From contig NZ_QSGS01000002.1 of assembly GCF_003467445.1 (NCBI RefSeq), positions 241,054 to 305,053 on the forward strand: 64,000 nucleotides of DNA. Reading direction: 5' to 3'. Each line of letters begins with the position of its first letter. Position 1 is the first letter of the stretch. The DNA is from Exiguobacterium sp. AM39-5BH (GTDB lineage Bacteria > Bacillota > Bacilli > Exiguobacteriales > Exiguobacteriaceae). The notes beneath the pieces were generated by a model that worked only from the letters and a program-made list of their open reading frames with translations, was not told the DNA's origin and made no database searches. Of the stretch, positions 53,736 through 63,964 are shown piece by piece. The translations under genes and the position numbers were made by a program.

Positions 53736-53758
53736 CAGGTATCCCTCCTACGTACAGT

Positions 53759-54691
53759 CTATTTTTGTTTTTCTGCGACTCGAAGCTTGGCAGAACGGGC
53801 GCGGCGATTATCTTCAAGCTCGTCGACCCCGGCCGTGATCGGCTTGCGCGTGATCAACTTCAGTTCAGGTTCAAACTCTTTTGGAATGACCGGCAATCCT
53901 GGCGGTAATGGTGGATGCTGGCTTTTCTCTTTAAAGACCTGCTTACAGATCCGGTCTTCTAACGAATGGAATGTGATGACACAAATCCGTCCGCCCATCG
54001 CAAGTAACTCGATTGCATCTTGGACGGCGCGGTCGAACACGTTCAATTCATCATTGACGGCTATGCGGATTGCTTGAAACGTCCGTTTCGCTGGATGACC
54101 GCCTTTCCGTCGTGCCGGTGCCGGAATGGCGTCTTTAATCAACTCAACGAGTTCAAACGTCGTCTCAATCGGCTTGTCGGCACGGGCTTGCTCAATCTTG
54201 CGGGCAATCTGTTTAGAAAACTTCTCTTCCCCGTATGTAAAGAAGATGCGGGCAAGATCCCCGAATGACCATTCATTGACGACATGATATGCGGACAGGT
54301 CACGTGAACGATCCATGCGCATATCAAGTGGGGCGTCGTAATTGTAGCTAAAACCACGTTCGGCCTCATCGAGCTGCGGCGAAGAGACGCCAAGGTCAAA
54401 CAGTATCCCGTCAACCTGAGTGACACCTCGTTTTGACAGTTCATCTTTCAAATGGACGAAGTTGCTTTTTATGAACGTAACCCGGTCCTCATATGGAGCC
54501 AGCCGCTCACTCGCGTGCTTGAGTGCGACGTCGTCTTGGTCGAAGGCATACAGATGGCCTGTCGTCAACCGCTTGACAATTTCTTCGCTATGACCGGCTC
54601 CTCCTAACGTACAATCGACATAAATTCCGTCTGGCTTAATATTTAATCCCTCAATGGACTCCATTTTTAAAACCGTTTCATGCTCAAACAT
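53759..54691 (-). CDS. rsmH: 16S rRNA (cytosine1402-N4) methyltransferase
   Basis: SAM-dependent methyltransferase of 310 residues modifying C1402 in the decoding centre. The SAM loop is [42 protein letters not shown] (split near residue 110) and [16 protein letters not shown] are signature motifs. The first gene of the division cluster here: mraZ, its usual upstream neighbour, is absent. The 168-base gap upstream holds the bshC terminator and a TTGACA (54753-54758, minus) with no convincing -10. Confidence 0.97.
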   Translation of the reverse strand: MFEHETVLKMESIEGLNIKPDGIYVDCTLGGAGHSEEIVKRLTTGHLYAFDQDDVALKHASERLAPYEDRVTFIKSNFVHLKDELSKRGVTQVDGILFDLGVSSPQLDEAERGFSYNYDAPLDMRMDRSRDLSAYHVVNEWSFGDLARIFFTYGEEKFSKQIARKIEQARADKPIETTFELVELIKDAIPAPARRKGGHPAKRTFQAIRIAVNDELNVFDRAVQDAIELLAMGGRICVITFHSLEDRICKQVFKEKSQHPPLPPGLPVIPKEFEPELKLITRKPITAGVDELEDNRRARSAKLRVAEKQK

Positions 54692-54807
54692 ACAAAAACC
54701 CTCTCACCCTACATTTTTCAACTATTTTATTACGTTTACTTTATCATAAAAATGTCAAGCACCGCATAGGTTTTTAGCGAAAATAGGAAACAAAAAGGTA
54801 ACAACCT

Positions 54808-54836
54808 AAAAAGATTCCTTGATTGCTCAAGGAACC
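54808..54836 (-). terminator. terminator after bshC
   Basis: On minus, TTCCTTGA GCAA TCAAGGAA followed by TCTTTTT, about 20 bases past the bshC stop. Confidence 0.85.
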
Positions 54837-54859
54837 ATCTCAGAATACTTGGATTTATT

Positions 54860-56416
54860 TTACAATTTAACGAGACAGCGTTCAACCTCCGTCTGTTCGT
54901 AGACGTCATACAATCGTTTGAACAAATCGAGACCGTGACGGTTCATTAGCGGCACCATCGACCAAATCCGCTCTTGCGGCGCATCCATCGGCAGCAGACG
55001 TGTCGACAAATGGATTCGTCGACTGTTCAACCGATATTGATCGCGTTTCGCTTCAACCCTCATCTCGTCAGCGAGCCGTTCGAGCACATGACGCGCCTTC
55101 GCGTCAAAACGGTGTCCGTGTTTCCCGGCCTCACGCCCGATGACTTCCGTGAGCGTCCGGTATGCGTAAAGACTTTGGTCGAATTCCTCCTCATCGAACG
55201 CATGATCTGGCAACGGCTCCATCAAGTAGTCGATGAGTGTCACCCCTTCTTGCGCAAGTTTTTTCTCGTCGTTCGCCGAGACGAGGACAGCTCCTAGTCG
55301 CGCAATCACAAGCGGCATCTTCCAATCAAAAACGTGAAACAGTGGTCGAAGTTGCAGCCAATAGGCAATCTCACCTGGTCCGGCGATGTAAGCGAGTGTA
55401 GGGAACAAGAAGTCCTGCATGAGAGGTCGAGATACGACGTTATTCGAAAACCGCTCCGGGTATGTTTCGACTTGTCGAATCAGCTCGGCTTCGGTAAACC
55501 TATGCCCTCGTTTCGTCGTGAACAGCCCGTCCTGCTTCGTTAACAGTTCACGCGTCCCATCGTGATAGAACAAATGGGCCGCTTCCCGGTTCAATTCGAC
55601 GTGTGGCATTCCATCCTCGAACGCATCGTGCAGTGCTGTATTCAATCGGTCATGATCTGTAATCAACCGTTTGAACATGTCGCGCCCGAGTGCTCGGACC
55701 GCTGGTTGATGTGGGTCAAACAAAATGAAGTCTTCACCGACGAACCGACGCATCATCCGTCCGAAAAATTCGGCAAATGAATGACTGGCTTGAATCAGAT
55801 CAATGAGTTCAGGATAGAGCATGGTCGTGTAGGCAGTTTCCGCTTCTGACAAAAGCAGGCGTTGCAACATTTGAACGAGTTCGATTTTTAAACGATCGAA
55901 TTCCAACTCTCCGACCGACGCCTTTCCAGCGAGTGGAACGGTCGATAGCGCTTCTTTTCGCAATTGGCGCGATAGCGGCTGGCGCACGAACACATGGTTG
56001 ATTTCCGCATAGTCGTGATCTTCAGTCGCCATCCAGAAAATCGGGATAACCGGTTTTTTCAGTTTGATTTCCGCTTGTTTAGCTCTCTTGAGTACGGTCA
56101 GCAGTTTATACACTGCGAATAACGGACCTCCGAACACCCCGACTTGTTGACCGGTCACCATCGTGAACGCTTCACCGTCGGCTAGCGCATCGAGTTTTGA
56201 CTCGAGCACGGGAGAAATCGGACCGTGGATTGCCTGTTGTTCTCGTAAAACCTTCACGAGCTCGGGCAAATGCGTGAATGGGCGTCCTTGCAATTCTTCA
56301 GCCCTCGCTCCGAGTTCATCCATCCCTATATAGTCCAGCCATTTTGAATAGCCCGTCTCCAGTTGTCTCATTGGAGACGACGGGGCGTATATGGCATCTA
56401 GCGACTCTATCCTCAC
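54860..56416 (-). CDS. bshC: bacillithiol biosynthesis cysteine-adding enzyme BshC
   Basis: Adds cysteine to GlcN-malate to complete bacillithiol, the low-molecular-weight thiol of Bacillota. The 518-residue protein has the Rossmann-like core with FTMVTGQQVGVFGGPLFAVYK and PVIPIFWMATEDHDYAEINH and a C-terminal coiled-coil region. The start is GTG 56416 (RIESLDAIYAP), nine bases after AAAGGAAG. It lies before the division cluster as yllA does in Bacillus. Confidence 0.95.
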   Translation of the reverse strand: MRIESLDAIYAPSSPMRQLETGYSKWLDYIGMDELGARAEELQGRPFTHLPELVKVLREQQAIHGPISPVLESKLDALADGEAFTMVTGQQVGVFGGPLFAVYKLLTVLKRAKQAEIKLKKPVIPIFWMATEDHDYAEINHVFVRQPLSRQLRKEALSTVPLAGKASVGELEFDRLKIELVQMLQRLLLSEAETAYTTMLYPELIDLIQASHSFAEFFGRMMRRFVGEDFILFDPHQPAVRALGRDMFKRLITDHDRLNTALHDAFEDGMPHVELNREAAHLFYHDGTRELLTKQDGLFTTKRGHRFTEAELIRQVETYPERFSNNVVSRPLMQDFLFPTLAYIAGPGEIAYWLQLRPLFHVFDWKMPLVIARLGAVLVSANDEKKLAQEGVTLIDYLMEPLPDHAFDEEEFDQSLYAYRTLTEVIGREAGKHGHRFDAKARHVLERLADEMRVEAKRDQYRLNSRRIHLSTRLLPMDAPQERIWSMVPLMNRHGLDLFKRLYDVYEQTEVERCLVKL

Positions 56417-56440
56417 GTATAACGACTTCCTTTCAAACGA

Positions 56441-56800
56441 TTAATACATCATCTCACGCACGATTCCGATCGCGACCAAAACGAAATGTGCCGGGACGAG
56501 CAATAAAAATAATAGACGCCATCCGTGCACAAACATTTTTGAATAAATAATTTCCTCATGTCTAATTCGTTGCCAAATCGCATTAGCCGGAAAGATGGCG
56601 GCGCAGATTGCAAAGAGTAACCAAAAAACATCGACTTCGACAATCGCTTCGAGCAGCACCGCACATGCATAAAACCAAAGAATCACGCCGGCATCACAGG
56701 CAAGTTTGAACGTATTAACCGATTTCGGCATAATTTTTCTAAGTATCATATACACCATAAACCAAATGACGAGTGGAAATGAAACGATATACACTAGCAC
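56441..56800 (-). CDS. DUF3397 family membrane protein
   Basis: A small membrane protein of 119 residues with four predicted hydrophobic helices (MLVYIVSFPLVIWFMVYMIL; LACDAGVILWFYACAVLL; FWLLFAICAAIFPANAIW; WRLLFLLLVPAHFVLVAIGI). The family is restricted to Bacillales and has no known function. It overlaps the panE-like gene by seven bases and precedes bshC by about 24 bases. Confidence 0.8.
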   Translation of the reverse strand: MLVYIVSFPLVIWFMVYMILRKIMPKSVNTFKLACDAGVILWFYACAVLLEAIVEVDVFWLLFAICAAIFPANAIWQRIRHEEIIYSKMFVHGWRLLFLLLVPAHFVLVAIGIVREMMY

Positions 56801-57633
56801 GATACGCTCGCTCCTAAAATTAATTTTTGCATGACCGGAATGACGCTCAATGTGACACCTCGTTCTTCGGCCCGTTTCAAGAGCGGTGTCAAGATCGCAT
56901 CGACCTCGGTCTGGCGGCCCGCCTCGATGTCACGCAGCATCGAGGAACGGTTATGGGCCGTCTTTTCGATAATCGTGTCGATATATGTATACGGGACATG
57001 GCGGTCGAACAATGTCGTCAGTTCTTCGTAAATCGCCGTCGCAATATCACGGCATGGTGGCATGGCGACCGCTCCGTTCTCGACACGGCAGAGGGCCGTG
57101 ATCGGGTTGATGATCGCGTTCGCAAACAGTTTCTCCGTGACGACTTGCTCGATATCCGCTTCCCAGACGACAGCGAGCGGTGACGCATTGAACGACATCG
57201 CCTCGAGCGAGTCGAGGCTACCGATGCGGATGCGCCCGAGTCCGGTATGGCGGAGTCGGTTGCCATCACGGCTCACGCCATGTTCGACCACACCAAGGTG
57301 AAATCCTTTCGTGCGTGCATAGTCGAGATGTGCGATTCCGTTCGAACAAATGAACACGGGCACATCGCCGGACAATCGTTCCGTCGCCGCCTCGACCTGA
57401 TGCGCTTTCGTCGTCACAAAGAATACGTCCTGCTCCGTGTCGACGAGTGTTGTCACTGGACAGAGACGAACTTGAGCCGTCCCCTGCGTGACGCCGGTCC
57501 GTTCAATCGTCACGGTCGACGCTTCGTCGACCCGTCCGTAGAGCGTCACCGCATAATCCGGCTCGAACAGCGAAGCCATCAGCATGCCCACGGCGCCGTT
57601 CCCGATAATCCCAATTCGTTTAATCGGCTTCAT
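56794..57633 (-). CDS. 2-dehydropantoate 2-reductase family protein
   Basis: NADPH-dependent ketopantoate reductase fold of 279 residues. The Rossmann loop is IGIIGNGAVGMLMASLF, then VFFVTTKAHQVEAA and the catalytic lysine region VTEKLFANAIINPITALC. The C-terminal helix has SSMLRDIEAGRQTEVDAI, the PanE signature. The start MKPIKRIGIIGNG at 57633 follows GGAGGGATGGCCA. It may supply pantoate for CoA, but PanE-family paralogues are common, so I leave the symbol empty. Confidence 0.88.
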   Translation of the reverse strand: MKPIKRIGIIGNGAVGMLMASLFEPDYAVTLYGRVDEASTVTIERTGVTQGTAQVRLCPVTTLVDTEQDVFFVTTKAHQVEAATERLSGDVPVFICSNGIAHLDYARTKGFHLGVVEHGVSRDGNRLRHTGLGRIRIGSLDSLEAMSFNASPLAVVWEADIEQVVTEKLFANAIINPITALCRVENGAVAMPPCRDIATAIYEELTTLFDRHVPYTYIDTIIEKTAHNRSSMLRDIEAGRQTEVDAILTPLLKRAEERGVTLSVIPVMQKLILGASVSC

Positions 57634-57701
57634 TGGCCATCCCTCCATGTCTAGTCTGCACTGAAAAGTTTACCACAATCTGTTTCCACGACCCAAAAAC
57701 A

Positions 57702-57736
57702 AAAAAAGAAACGGCCTCCAAGGAGACCGTTTCTTT
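57702..57736 (-). terminator. terminator after rpmF
   Basis: On minus, GAAACGGTCTCC TT GGAGGCCGTTTC followed by seven T residues, just after the rpmF stop. Confidence 0.9.
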
Positions 57737-57741
57737 TCGCA

Positions 57742-57915
57742 TTATTTGCTTGTTACTTCTTTACCGTTGTAGTGTCCGCAAGATTTGCATACACGGTGAG
57801 AAAGCTTCATTTCGCCACAGTTCGGGCACTCGTTCATACCAGGTACGTTGAGTTTGAAGTGAGTACGACGAAGACGTTTGCGAGTTTTCGACGTTCTACG
57901 GAATGGTACTGCCAT
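57742..57915 (-). CDS. rpmF: 50S ribosomal protein L32
   Basis: Zinc-binding large-subunit protein of 57 residues beginning [20 protein letters not shown]. Two CxxC pairs (CPNCGEM, CKSCGHY) are intact, so this is the zinc-binding C+ form. The ATG at 57915 follows GGAGGTGGACAACG. It is co-transcribed with yceD from a consensus promoter. Confidence 0.97.
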
Positions 57916-57937
57916 CGTTGTCCACCTCCTTGAAAAG

Positions 57938-58465
57938 TTAGCCGTTCTCGTCCTCTTTTTTAGAGAACAAGTCAGCGAGCCCCGCGAGACGCGGGTCAAT
58001 TTTTGGTTGGTCATCCGGCTGCTCGTCAATGACGGACCAGCCTTCCCCTTCAACCTGAGTTTTGTCTGTTTCGTTCCCAAAGATTTGCATTGGGACGTCT
58101 AACATGATGAGCTCTTTTACGATCGGTCGCAGATCAATCGTATTTCCTTCTGGCAAATTGACATCATCGAATTGCTCCGTATAACGCCCATTCTCCAAAA
58201 AGAAAGGCTCGAGCGATTCAATATCGAATTCATACATGACATCATCCAACGTACGCGCATCTGGCAACGTCAGGTCACCTTGAATTTTCAGATTGAATGT
58301 AACTTGATTAGATGTGAACGACGCATCCCCGTGCACATGCACCGGGCGAATCGAACGGATATCCGGATGGAGCTGAGTAAGCTCTGGTAGTTCGACCACC
58401 TCATCGATGGTAAAACTGTCACCCTGGTTTCGAAGCTTAAGTAGCTGTGCAATAGACCACTTCAT
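57938..58465 (-). CDS. YceD family DUF177 protein
   Basis: A protein of 175 residues with the DUF177 core: [22 protein letters not shown], then [20 protein letters not shown]. The family is almost always upstream of rpmF and is connected to 23S rRNA/large-subunit maturation in plants and bacteria. The start [15 protein letters not shown] at 58465 follows GAGGTGATTCGG. The usual cysteine pair near the middle is not seen here. Confidence 0.88.
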
Positions 58466-58493
58466 CCGAATCACCTCAATTGCAACAATATGA

Positions 58494-58522
58494 ATTATAG
58501 ATAGGCCAACTTGTTTTGTCAA
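58494..58522 (-). promoter_or_regulatory. perfect consensus sigma-A promoter for yceD-rpmF
   Basis: TTGACA (58517-58522) and TATAAT (58494-58499) match the consensus at all 12 positions with a 17-base spacer. It shares its -35 bases with the divergent tmcAL promoter. Confidence 0.88.
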
Positions 58523-58544
58523 TGTTTTTTCTTTACACTAAAAT
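58516..58544 (+). promoter_or_regulatory. sigma-A-type promoter for tmcAL, overlapping the yceD promoter
   Basis: TTGTCA (58516-58521), a 17-base spacer and TAAAAT (58539-58544). The -35 box is the opposite strand of the yceD -35 shifted by one base. Confidence 0.75.
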
Positions 58545-58557
58545 CAGTTGACGACGG

Positions 58558-58572
58558 CGCTTTGCCAAAGCG
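58558..58572. promoter_or_regulatory. operator-like palindrome at the tmcAL start site
   Basis: CGCTTTG C CAAAGCG, two perfect 7-base arms around one base, lies 14-28 bases after the tmcAL -10 box, just downstream of the expected start site. The shape fits a repressor site better than an RNA hairpin, but no regulator is known. Confidence 0.4.
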
Positions 58573-58622
58573 TACTCATCCATCTTACACCAATCCAATC
58601 GACAATGCAAAGGAGTAATTTT

Positions 58623-59731
58623 ATGCGAAAAACGGCCATCATTGCCGAGTACAATCCGTTCCATAACGGGCACCTCCATCAAGCGGAACGCGCCCGGATC
58701 GAAACCGGCGCCGACGCCGTTATCGCCATCATGAGCGCCCAGTTCACCCAACGCGGGGAACCGGCGGCGTTCGACAAATGGAGCCGCGCGAAAACGGCCG
58801 TCCAGACGGGCGCGATTGACCTCGTCGTGGAACTGCCGACCCGTTACGGGGTACAACGTGCCGACCGGTTCGCGAGCGCCGCGGTCGCCATCGCCGAACG
58901 TATGCGGTGTCAAACGCTGTCCTTCGGTAGCGAGAGCGGCGACATCAGCGCCGTGACTCGGGCCGCGGCAGCCGATATCGAAGCGACCCCAGCCTATCAA
59001 ACGGCGTTAAAAGAAGCGTTGGACAAAGGTCATTCTTCCGCCAAGGCGTCGAGTGAGGCGTTCGGATTACTCTATCCCGACTTTGATTTGACGCTACCAA
59101 ACAATATCCTCGCCTATCACTACGCGAAAGCGGCAACGTCCATCGAGCTACACACAATCCACCGTCTCGGGGCCGGCTATCACGACCCAAGCGTCTCAGA
59201 CGTCATGTCGGCCACTGGCGTGCGTGCCCACTACTTAGATTCAGGTATGGTGCGGGCCGTCCCTGACGCCACACGAGCGCTGTTTCAGGACAACCCGATG
59301 GCTCATTGGTCGCTCTATTGGCCCGTCCTTCAATATAAGTTGCGGACGACGCCGAGAGATGTACTCGAACAACTCGTCGGCATCGACAGCTCGCTGTCTC
59401 CCCGTTTGATTCAAGCCGGGCTCGAGCCGACGTTCGAACAGGCGCTCGCCCGCCTGTTGACGAGACGCTATACCCGGACATCCATCCAACGTGCTCTCGT
59501 CTCTGTGCTCGTCCATTGGCGCCGCGATGAGCTGCCAGAGCGTTTCGATGAGGTGCCTTACGTCCGCCCGCTCGCGTTCAACGCGATTGGACGAATCGTG
59601 TTGAAAGGCATAAAAAAAGACGTACCGCTCATGAGCAAGTACCATCCTGACCTTGCGTTCGAGGCTCGAGTGACCGAGGCGTATCGCCTTCCTCTCGGAA
59701 ATCGGTCACTCGTCGAACACGTACAAACCCC

Positions 59732-59753
<22 letters not shown>
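58623..59753 (+). CDS. tmcAL: tRNA(Met) cytidine acetate ligase TmcAL (YlbM)
   Basis: Uses ATP and acetate to make N4-acetylcytidine at the wobble position of elongator tRNA-Met. The 376-residue protein has a nucleotidyltransferase-like N-terminus, TAIIAEYNPFHNGHLHQAE with the HIGH-type motif, then MSAQFTQRGEPAAFDKWSRA. The start MRKTAIIAEYNPFHNGH at 58623 follows AAAGGAG; a longer reading has no similarity. Its 3' end overlaps that of the convergent ylbL-type gene by 22 bases. Confidence 0.93.
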
Positions 59754-61788
<2,035 letters not shown>

Positions 61789-61804
61789 CTCCGTTCTCCT
61801 TCAC

Positions 61805-61842
61805 CACAAAAGATGAAGGCGGTGCCGCCTTCATCTTTTGTG
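61805..61842 (-). terminator. 38-base palindrome/terminator after ylbG
   Basis: CACAAAAGATGAAGGCGG and CCGCCTTCATCTTTTGTG form an 18-bp perfect stem around TG, immediately after the ylbG stop. The T-rich 3' arm (TCTTTTGTG) suits termination on both strands. Confidence 0.75.
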
Positions 61843-62100
61843 TTATTTCTGCTTCGATTCGTACGTCTCCGCGACGAACGGCCGCTCACTGCGGACGACC
61901 GCTTCGACGAACGGCAACGCGCTCACTTGTTCGAGAATCGCCTCATGTCCATCGAGGTCGGTATACAAGAAGGCGTACTTCTCCCGCTTTGACACGTAAT
62001 ACAGGTTCGCATAGCGACGCAACGCCTTCACTTGCTTCAATGATTGGACGTAGACGACGAACCCGATTCGACCATTCAACTCAAACGTCTCAGATGGCAC
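61843..62100 (-). CDS. YlbG family protein (DUF2129)
   Basis: A small protein of 85 residues, typical for YlbG. The conserved core is GRIGFVVYVQSLKQVKALRR and the segment YYVSKREKYAFLYTD. I start at GTG 62100 (PSETFELNGRIGF), with GGAGGCGG about 12 bases upstream inside ricF. Longer in-frame extensions are just another frame of ricF. The function is unknown; it is always next to ylbF. Confidence 0.87.
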   Translation of the reverse strand: MPSETFELNGRIGFVVYVQSLKQVKALRRYANLYYVSKREKYAFLYTDLDGHEAILEQVSALPFVEAVVRSERPFVAETYESKQK

Positions 62101-62536
62101 ATCCACAGCTTCCGCCTCCACAACTTCCTCCGCCTGAACATCCGCCTTCGTCGAAGAACGGGTTTCCGGTCGGGACTTTGATTTTTGGAGAAACCGAGAA
62201 GGCCAACAGCTCACTCACTTCCCCGAGCAGTTTATCTAAACTGCGTTCCGCTTTTTTAAATGCGGCCACTTCTGGCTGGACATCGAGACGCCGTTTGACG
62301 AGATGCATCTCTTTTTTAATGCGATCGTGGTCCGGATGATGTTTCCCGAACCGCTGTACGTACTCGTAATCTTCTTTCATCCGCAAGAACTCACGTTCCA
62401 CGAGGCGCGCTTCCTCCGATTGGGCTCGCGCTTGTTTCGTGGCGATATATGTTTGGAACGACTCGCTCGCTTCAATCAAATCGGCTAACGATTCCGTTTG
62501 ATCGAGCAGGGCGATCGTCTGTTCAGTAATAATCAT
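62090..62536 (-). CDS. ricF: RicF/YlbF regulatory iron-sulfur complex subunit
   Basis: Subunit of the Ric complex (YlbF-YmcA-YaaT), which promotes RNase Y-dependent mRNA maturation and binds [4Fe-4S] clusters. It has 148 residues, mostly helical, from MIITEQTIALLDQTESLADL. The C-terminal tail is Cys-Gly-rich, with cysteines at 133, 139, 144 and 146 (CSGGGSCGGGSCGC), consistent with cluster ligands. The start at 62536 follows AAAGGGTGA. Its end overlaps ylbG by 11 bases. Confidence 0.9.
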   Translation of the reverse strand: MIITEQTIALLDQTESLADLIEASESFQTYIATKQARAQSEEARLVEREFLRMKEDYEYVQRFGKHHPDHDRIKKEMHLVKRRLDVQPEVAAFKKAERSLDKLLGEVSELLAFSVSPKIKVPTGNPFFDEGGCSGGGSCGGGSCGCAI

Positions 62537-62558
62537 GGCTTTCACCCTTTCTGCCATG

Positions 62559-62586
62559 ATTTTAACACATTTGATTCCCTCTGTAA
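62559..62586 (-). promoter_or_regulatory. candidate promoter for ricF-ylbG
   Basis: TTACAG (62581-62586) and TAAAAT (62559-62564) are separated by 16 bases, leaving a very short leader to the ricF ribosome-binding site. Confidence 0.45.
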
Positions 62587-62631
62587 GCAATCGGCTTTAT
62601 AATTGAACGTGACTGTCAAGCGTCCAACCAG

Positions 62632-62669
62632 AAAGGAAGTGAACAGGTGCATCCGTGCACCTCGCTATG
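62632..62669 (+). promoter_or_regulatory. ribosome-binding site, hairpin and nested mini reading frame before the ATP-grasp gene
   Basis: AAAGGAAGTGA (62632-62642) is a near-perfect ribosome-binding site, but the ATG is at 62667. Between them AGGTGCA TCCG TGCACCT (62645-62662) forms a 7-bp hairpin with a UNCG-type loop. If folded, the effective spacing shrinks to about nine bases. Alternatively, GTG at 62647 opens a seven-codon frame (MHPCTSL) whose TGA overlaps the ATG (ATGA), allowing coupled start. Confidence 0.6.
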
Positions 62670-63422
62670 AAAAAAGTCTCATTTAACATGATTCGTTCGG
62701 CCGGCATCAAGACCGACTATGCGAAACCTGAATATTATTACGACCAGCTCGATAAAGTAAGAGCAGCCGACCTCGTCTTGTTCCCTGAATATTGGATGGT
62801 CAACTCGATCATCTACGGACTGAATAAACCGATTTTCCCGTCGCCGGCCACGTATCACCTCGGGCACGATAAGATTGAGATGACGCGCGCCTTCAAGGCG
62901 ACGTTCCCGCACCGCATCCCGAAGACGCTCATCTACGGGAAAAACCCTTACACGATTGAGCGTGTCTTGGAAGAGTTCGAGTACCCGTTCGTCGCCAAGA
63001 CGGCCAAGTCGTCGATGGGACAAGGCGTCTGGCTCATCAAGCATGAACAGGACTGGCTCGAATACGTCGACAAGCACGAGACGTTCTACGTCCAGCAATA
63101 TATCCCGAATGACCGCGACTTACGGATCATCGTCATCGGTGAAGAAGTCGTCGGTTCGTACTGGCGCGTCAGCGAAGCGTTCTTGAACAACGTCGCCCAA
63201 GGTGCCCACTTCTCGTATGACGACATCCCGGAAGACGTCGTCGCGGAAGTGCTCGATATCGCCAAGACGCTTCACATCAATCACGCTGCCTTCGACGTCA
63301 TCGTCGCAGACGGTGAATTTTACATTTTAGAGTTCAACGTCTTCTTCGGTTCGGAAGGGCTCCTGCCGCTCGGTGTGAGGCTTACAGACAAGATTGCCCA
63401 CTACCTCGACACCCAGGCTTGA
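62667..63422 (+). CDS. ATP-grasp domain protein, RimK-like
   Basis: A cytoplasmic protein of 251 residues. The central ATP-grasp domain has PFVAKTAKSSMGQGVWLI (ATP lysine and glycine loop), TFYVQQYIPNDRDLRIIVIG, and the metal site FYILEFNVFFGSEG near the C-terminus. It resembles RimK-type glutamate ligases, but the substrate is unknown. The N-terminal domain (1-90) is a preATP-grasp fold. I start at ATG 62667; GTG 62655 in the same frame lies inside the hairpin. TATAAT at 62598-62603 may be its -10 box. Confidence 0.8.
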   Translation: MKKVSFNMIRSAGIKTDYAKPEYYYDQLDKVRAADLVLFPEYWMVNSIIYGLNKPIFPSPATYHLGHDKIEMTRAFKATFPHRIPKTLIYGKNPYTIERVLEEFEYPFVAKTAKSSMGQGVWLIKHEQDWLEYVDKHETFYVQQYIPNDRDLRIIVIGEEVVGSYWRVSEAFLNNVAQGAHFSYDDIPEDVVAEVLDIAKTLHINHAAFDVIVADGEFYILEFNVFFGSEGLLPLGVRLTDKIAHYLDTQA

Positions 63423-63525
63423 GGCGTTCATCTTTTTTTCACAATTTGAACACACGTTATTCCAAGAACGTTTTCGAATATGATATGATGACATATGAGG
63501 TTTATTAGGGAAAAGGGGGATTATG

Positions 63526-63888
63526 ATGAAATTTGAGCAGTTCCACATCGAGGGAAAAGAGATCCGCTTCGGTTTGCTCGAGACGATCATGGATCATCAT
63601 CATTTCATCCGTGAAGGCGCTTGGGACTATGAGCGTGCAACGTATGACATGAAATACGAGAAACAATCGACAGGCGAGACGTTCTACCTTCGCTTACCGG
63701 TATATGCGATTGAAGGACAAATCGAGGACCGTCATGCGGTCGTTAAAATGTTGACACCGATTCTCGGAAAACATTACTACCCGCACGGCGTCGAGTACGA
63801 CGAAGAGTTCCCAGAAGAAATCGTCCGTGATTGCGAGCGTCGTCTTGCCGCACTCGCTGAGACACTCGAAGTAAAACCCCTTGCATAA
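63526..63888 (+). CDS. YugN-like family protein
   Basis: A protein of 120 residues of the YugN-like family: KFEQFHIEGKEIRFGLLETI at the start, then FIREGAWDYERATYDMKYE and TFYLRLPVYAIEGQIEDRHA. The family is limited to Bacillales and has no known function. ATG 63526 is preferred over 63523 because AAAAGGGGG ends six bases before it. It has its own strong terminator. Confidence 0.85.
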   Translation: MKFEQFHIEGKEIRFGLLETIMDHHHFIREGAWDYERATYDMKYEKQSTGETFYLRLPVYAIEGQIEDRHAVVKMLTPILGKHYYPHGVEYDEEFPEEIVRDCERRLAALAETLEVKPLA

Positions 63889-63920
63889 GCGGAGGGCACT
63901 GAAAAACTTCAAATGATTTT

Positions 63921-63964
63921 AACAGAGGAGCGTCGTCCCGGGAGGGATGGCGCTCCTCTGTTTT
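63921..63964 (+). terminator. terminator after the YugN-like gene
   Basis: AACAGAGGAGCG and CGCTCCTCTGTT form the outer 12-bp stem, with an inner GTCCC/GGGAT arm, followed by TTTTCATC on plus. Confidence 0.9.

Noticed and set aside
54692..54859. Shortened mraZ upstream of rsmH
   Set aside because: The 168-base AT-rich gap contains only the bshC terminator and promoter-like sequence, with no MraZ-like coding potential.
57742..58080. 112-residue extended form of L32
   Set aside because: The extra N-terminus is an out-of-frame reading of yceD; the standard ATG at 57915 has a strong ribosome-binding site.
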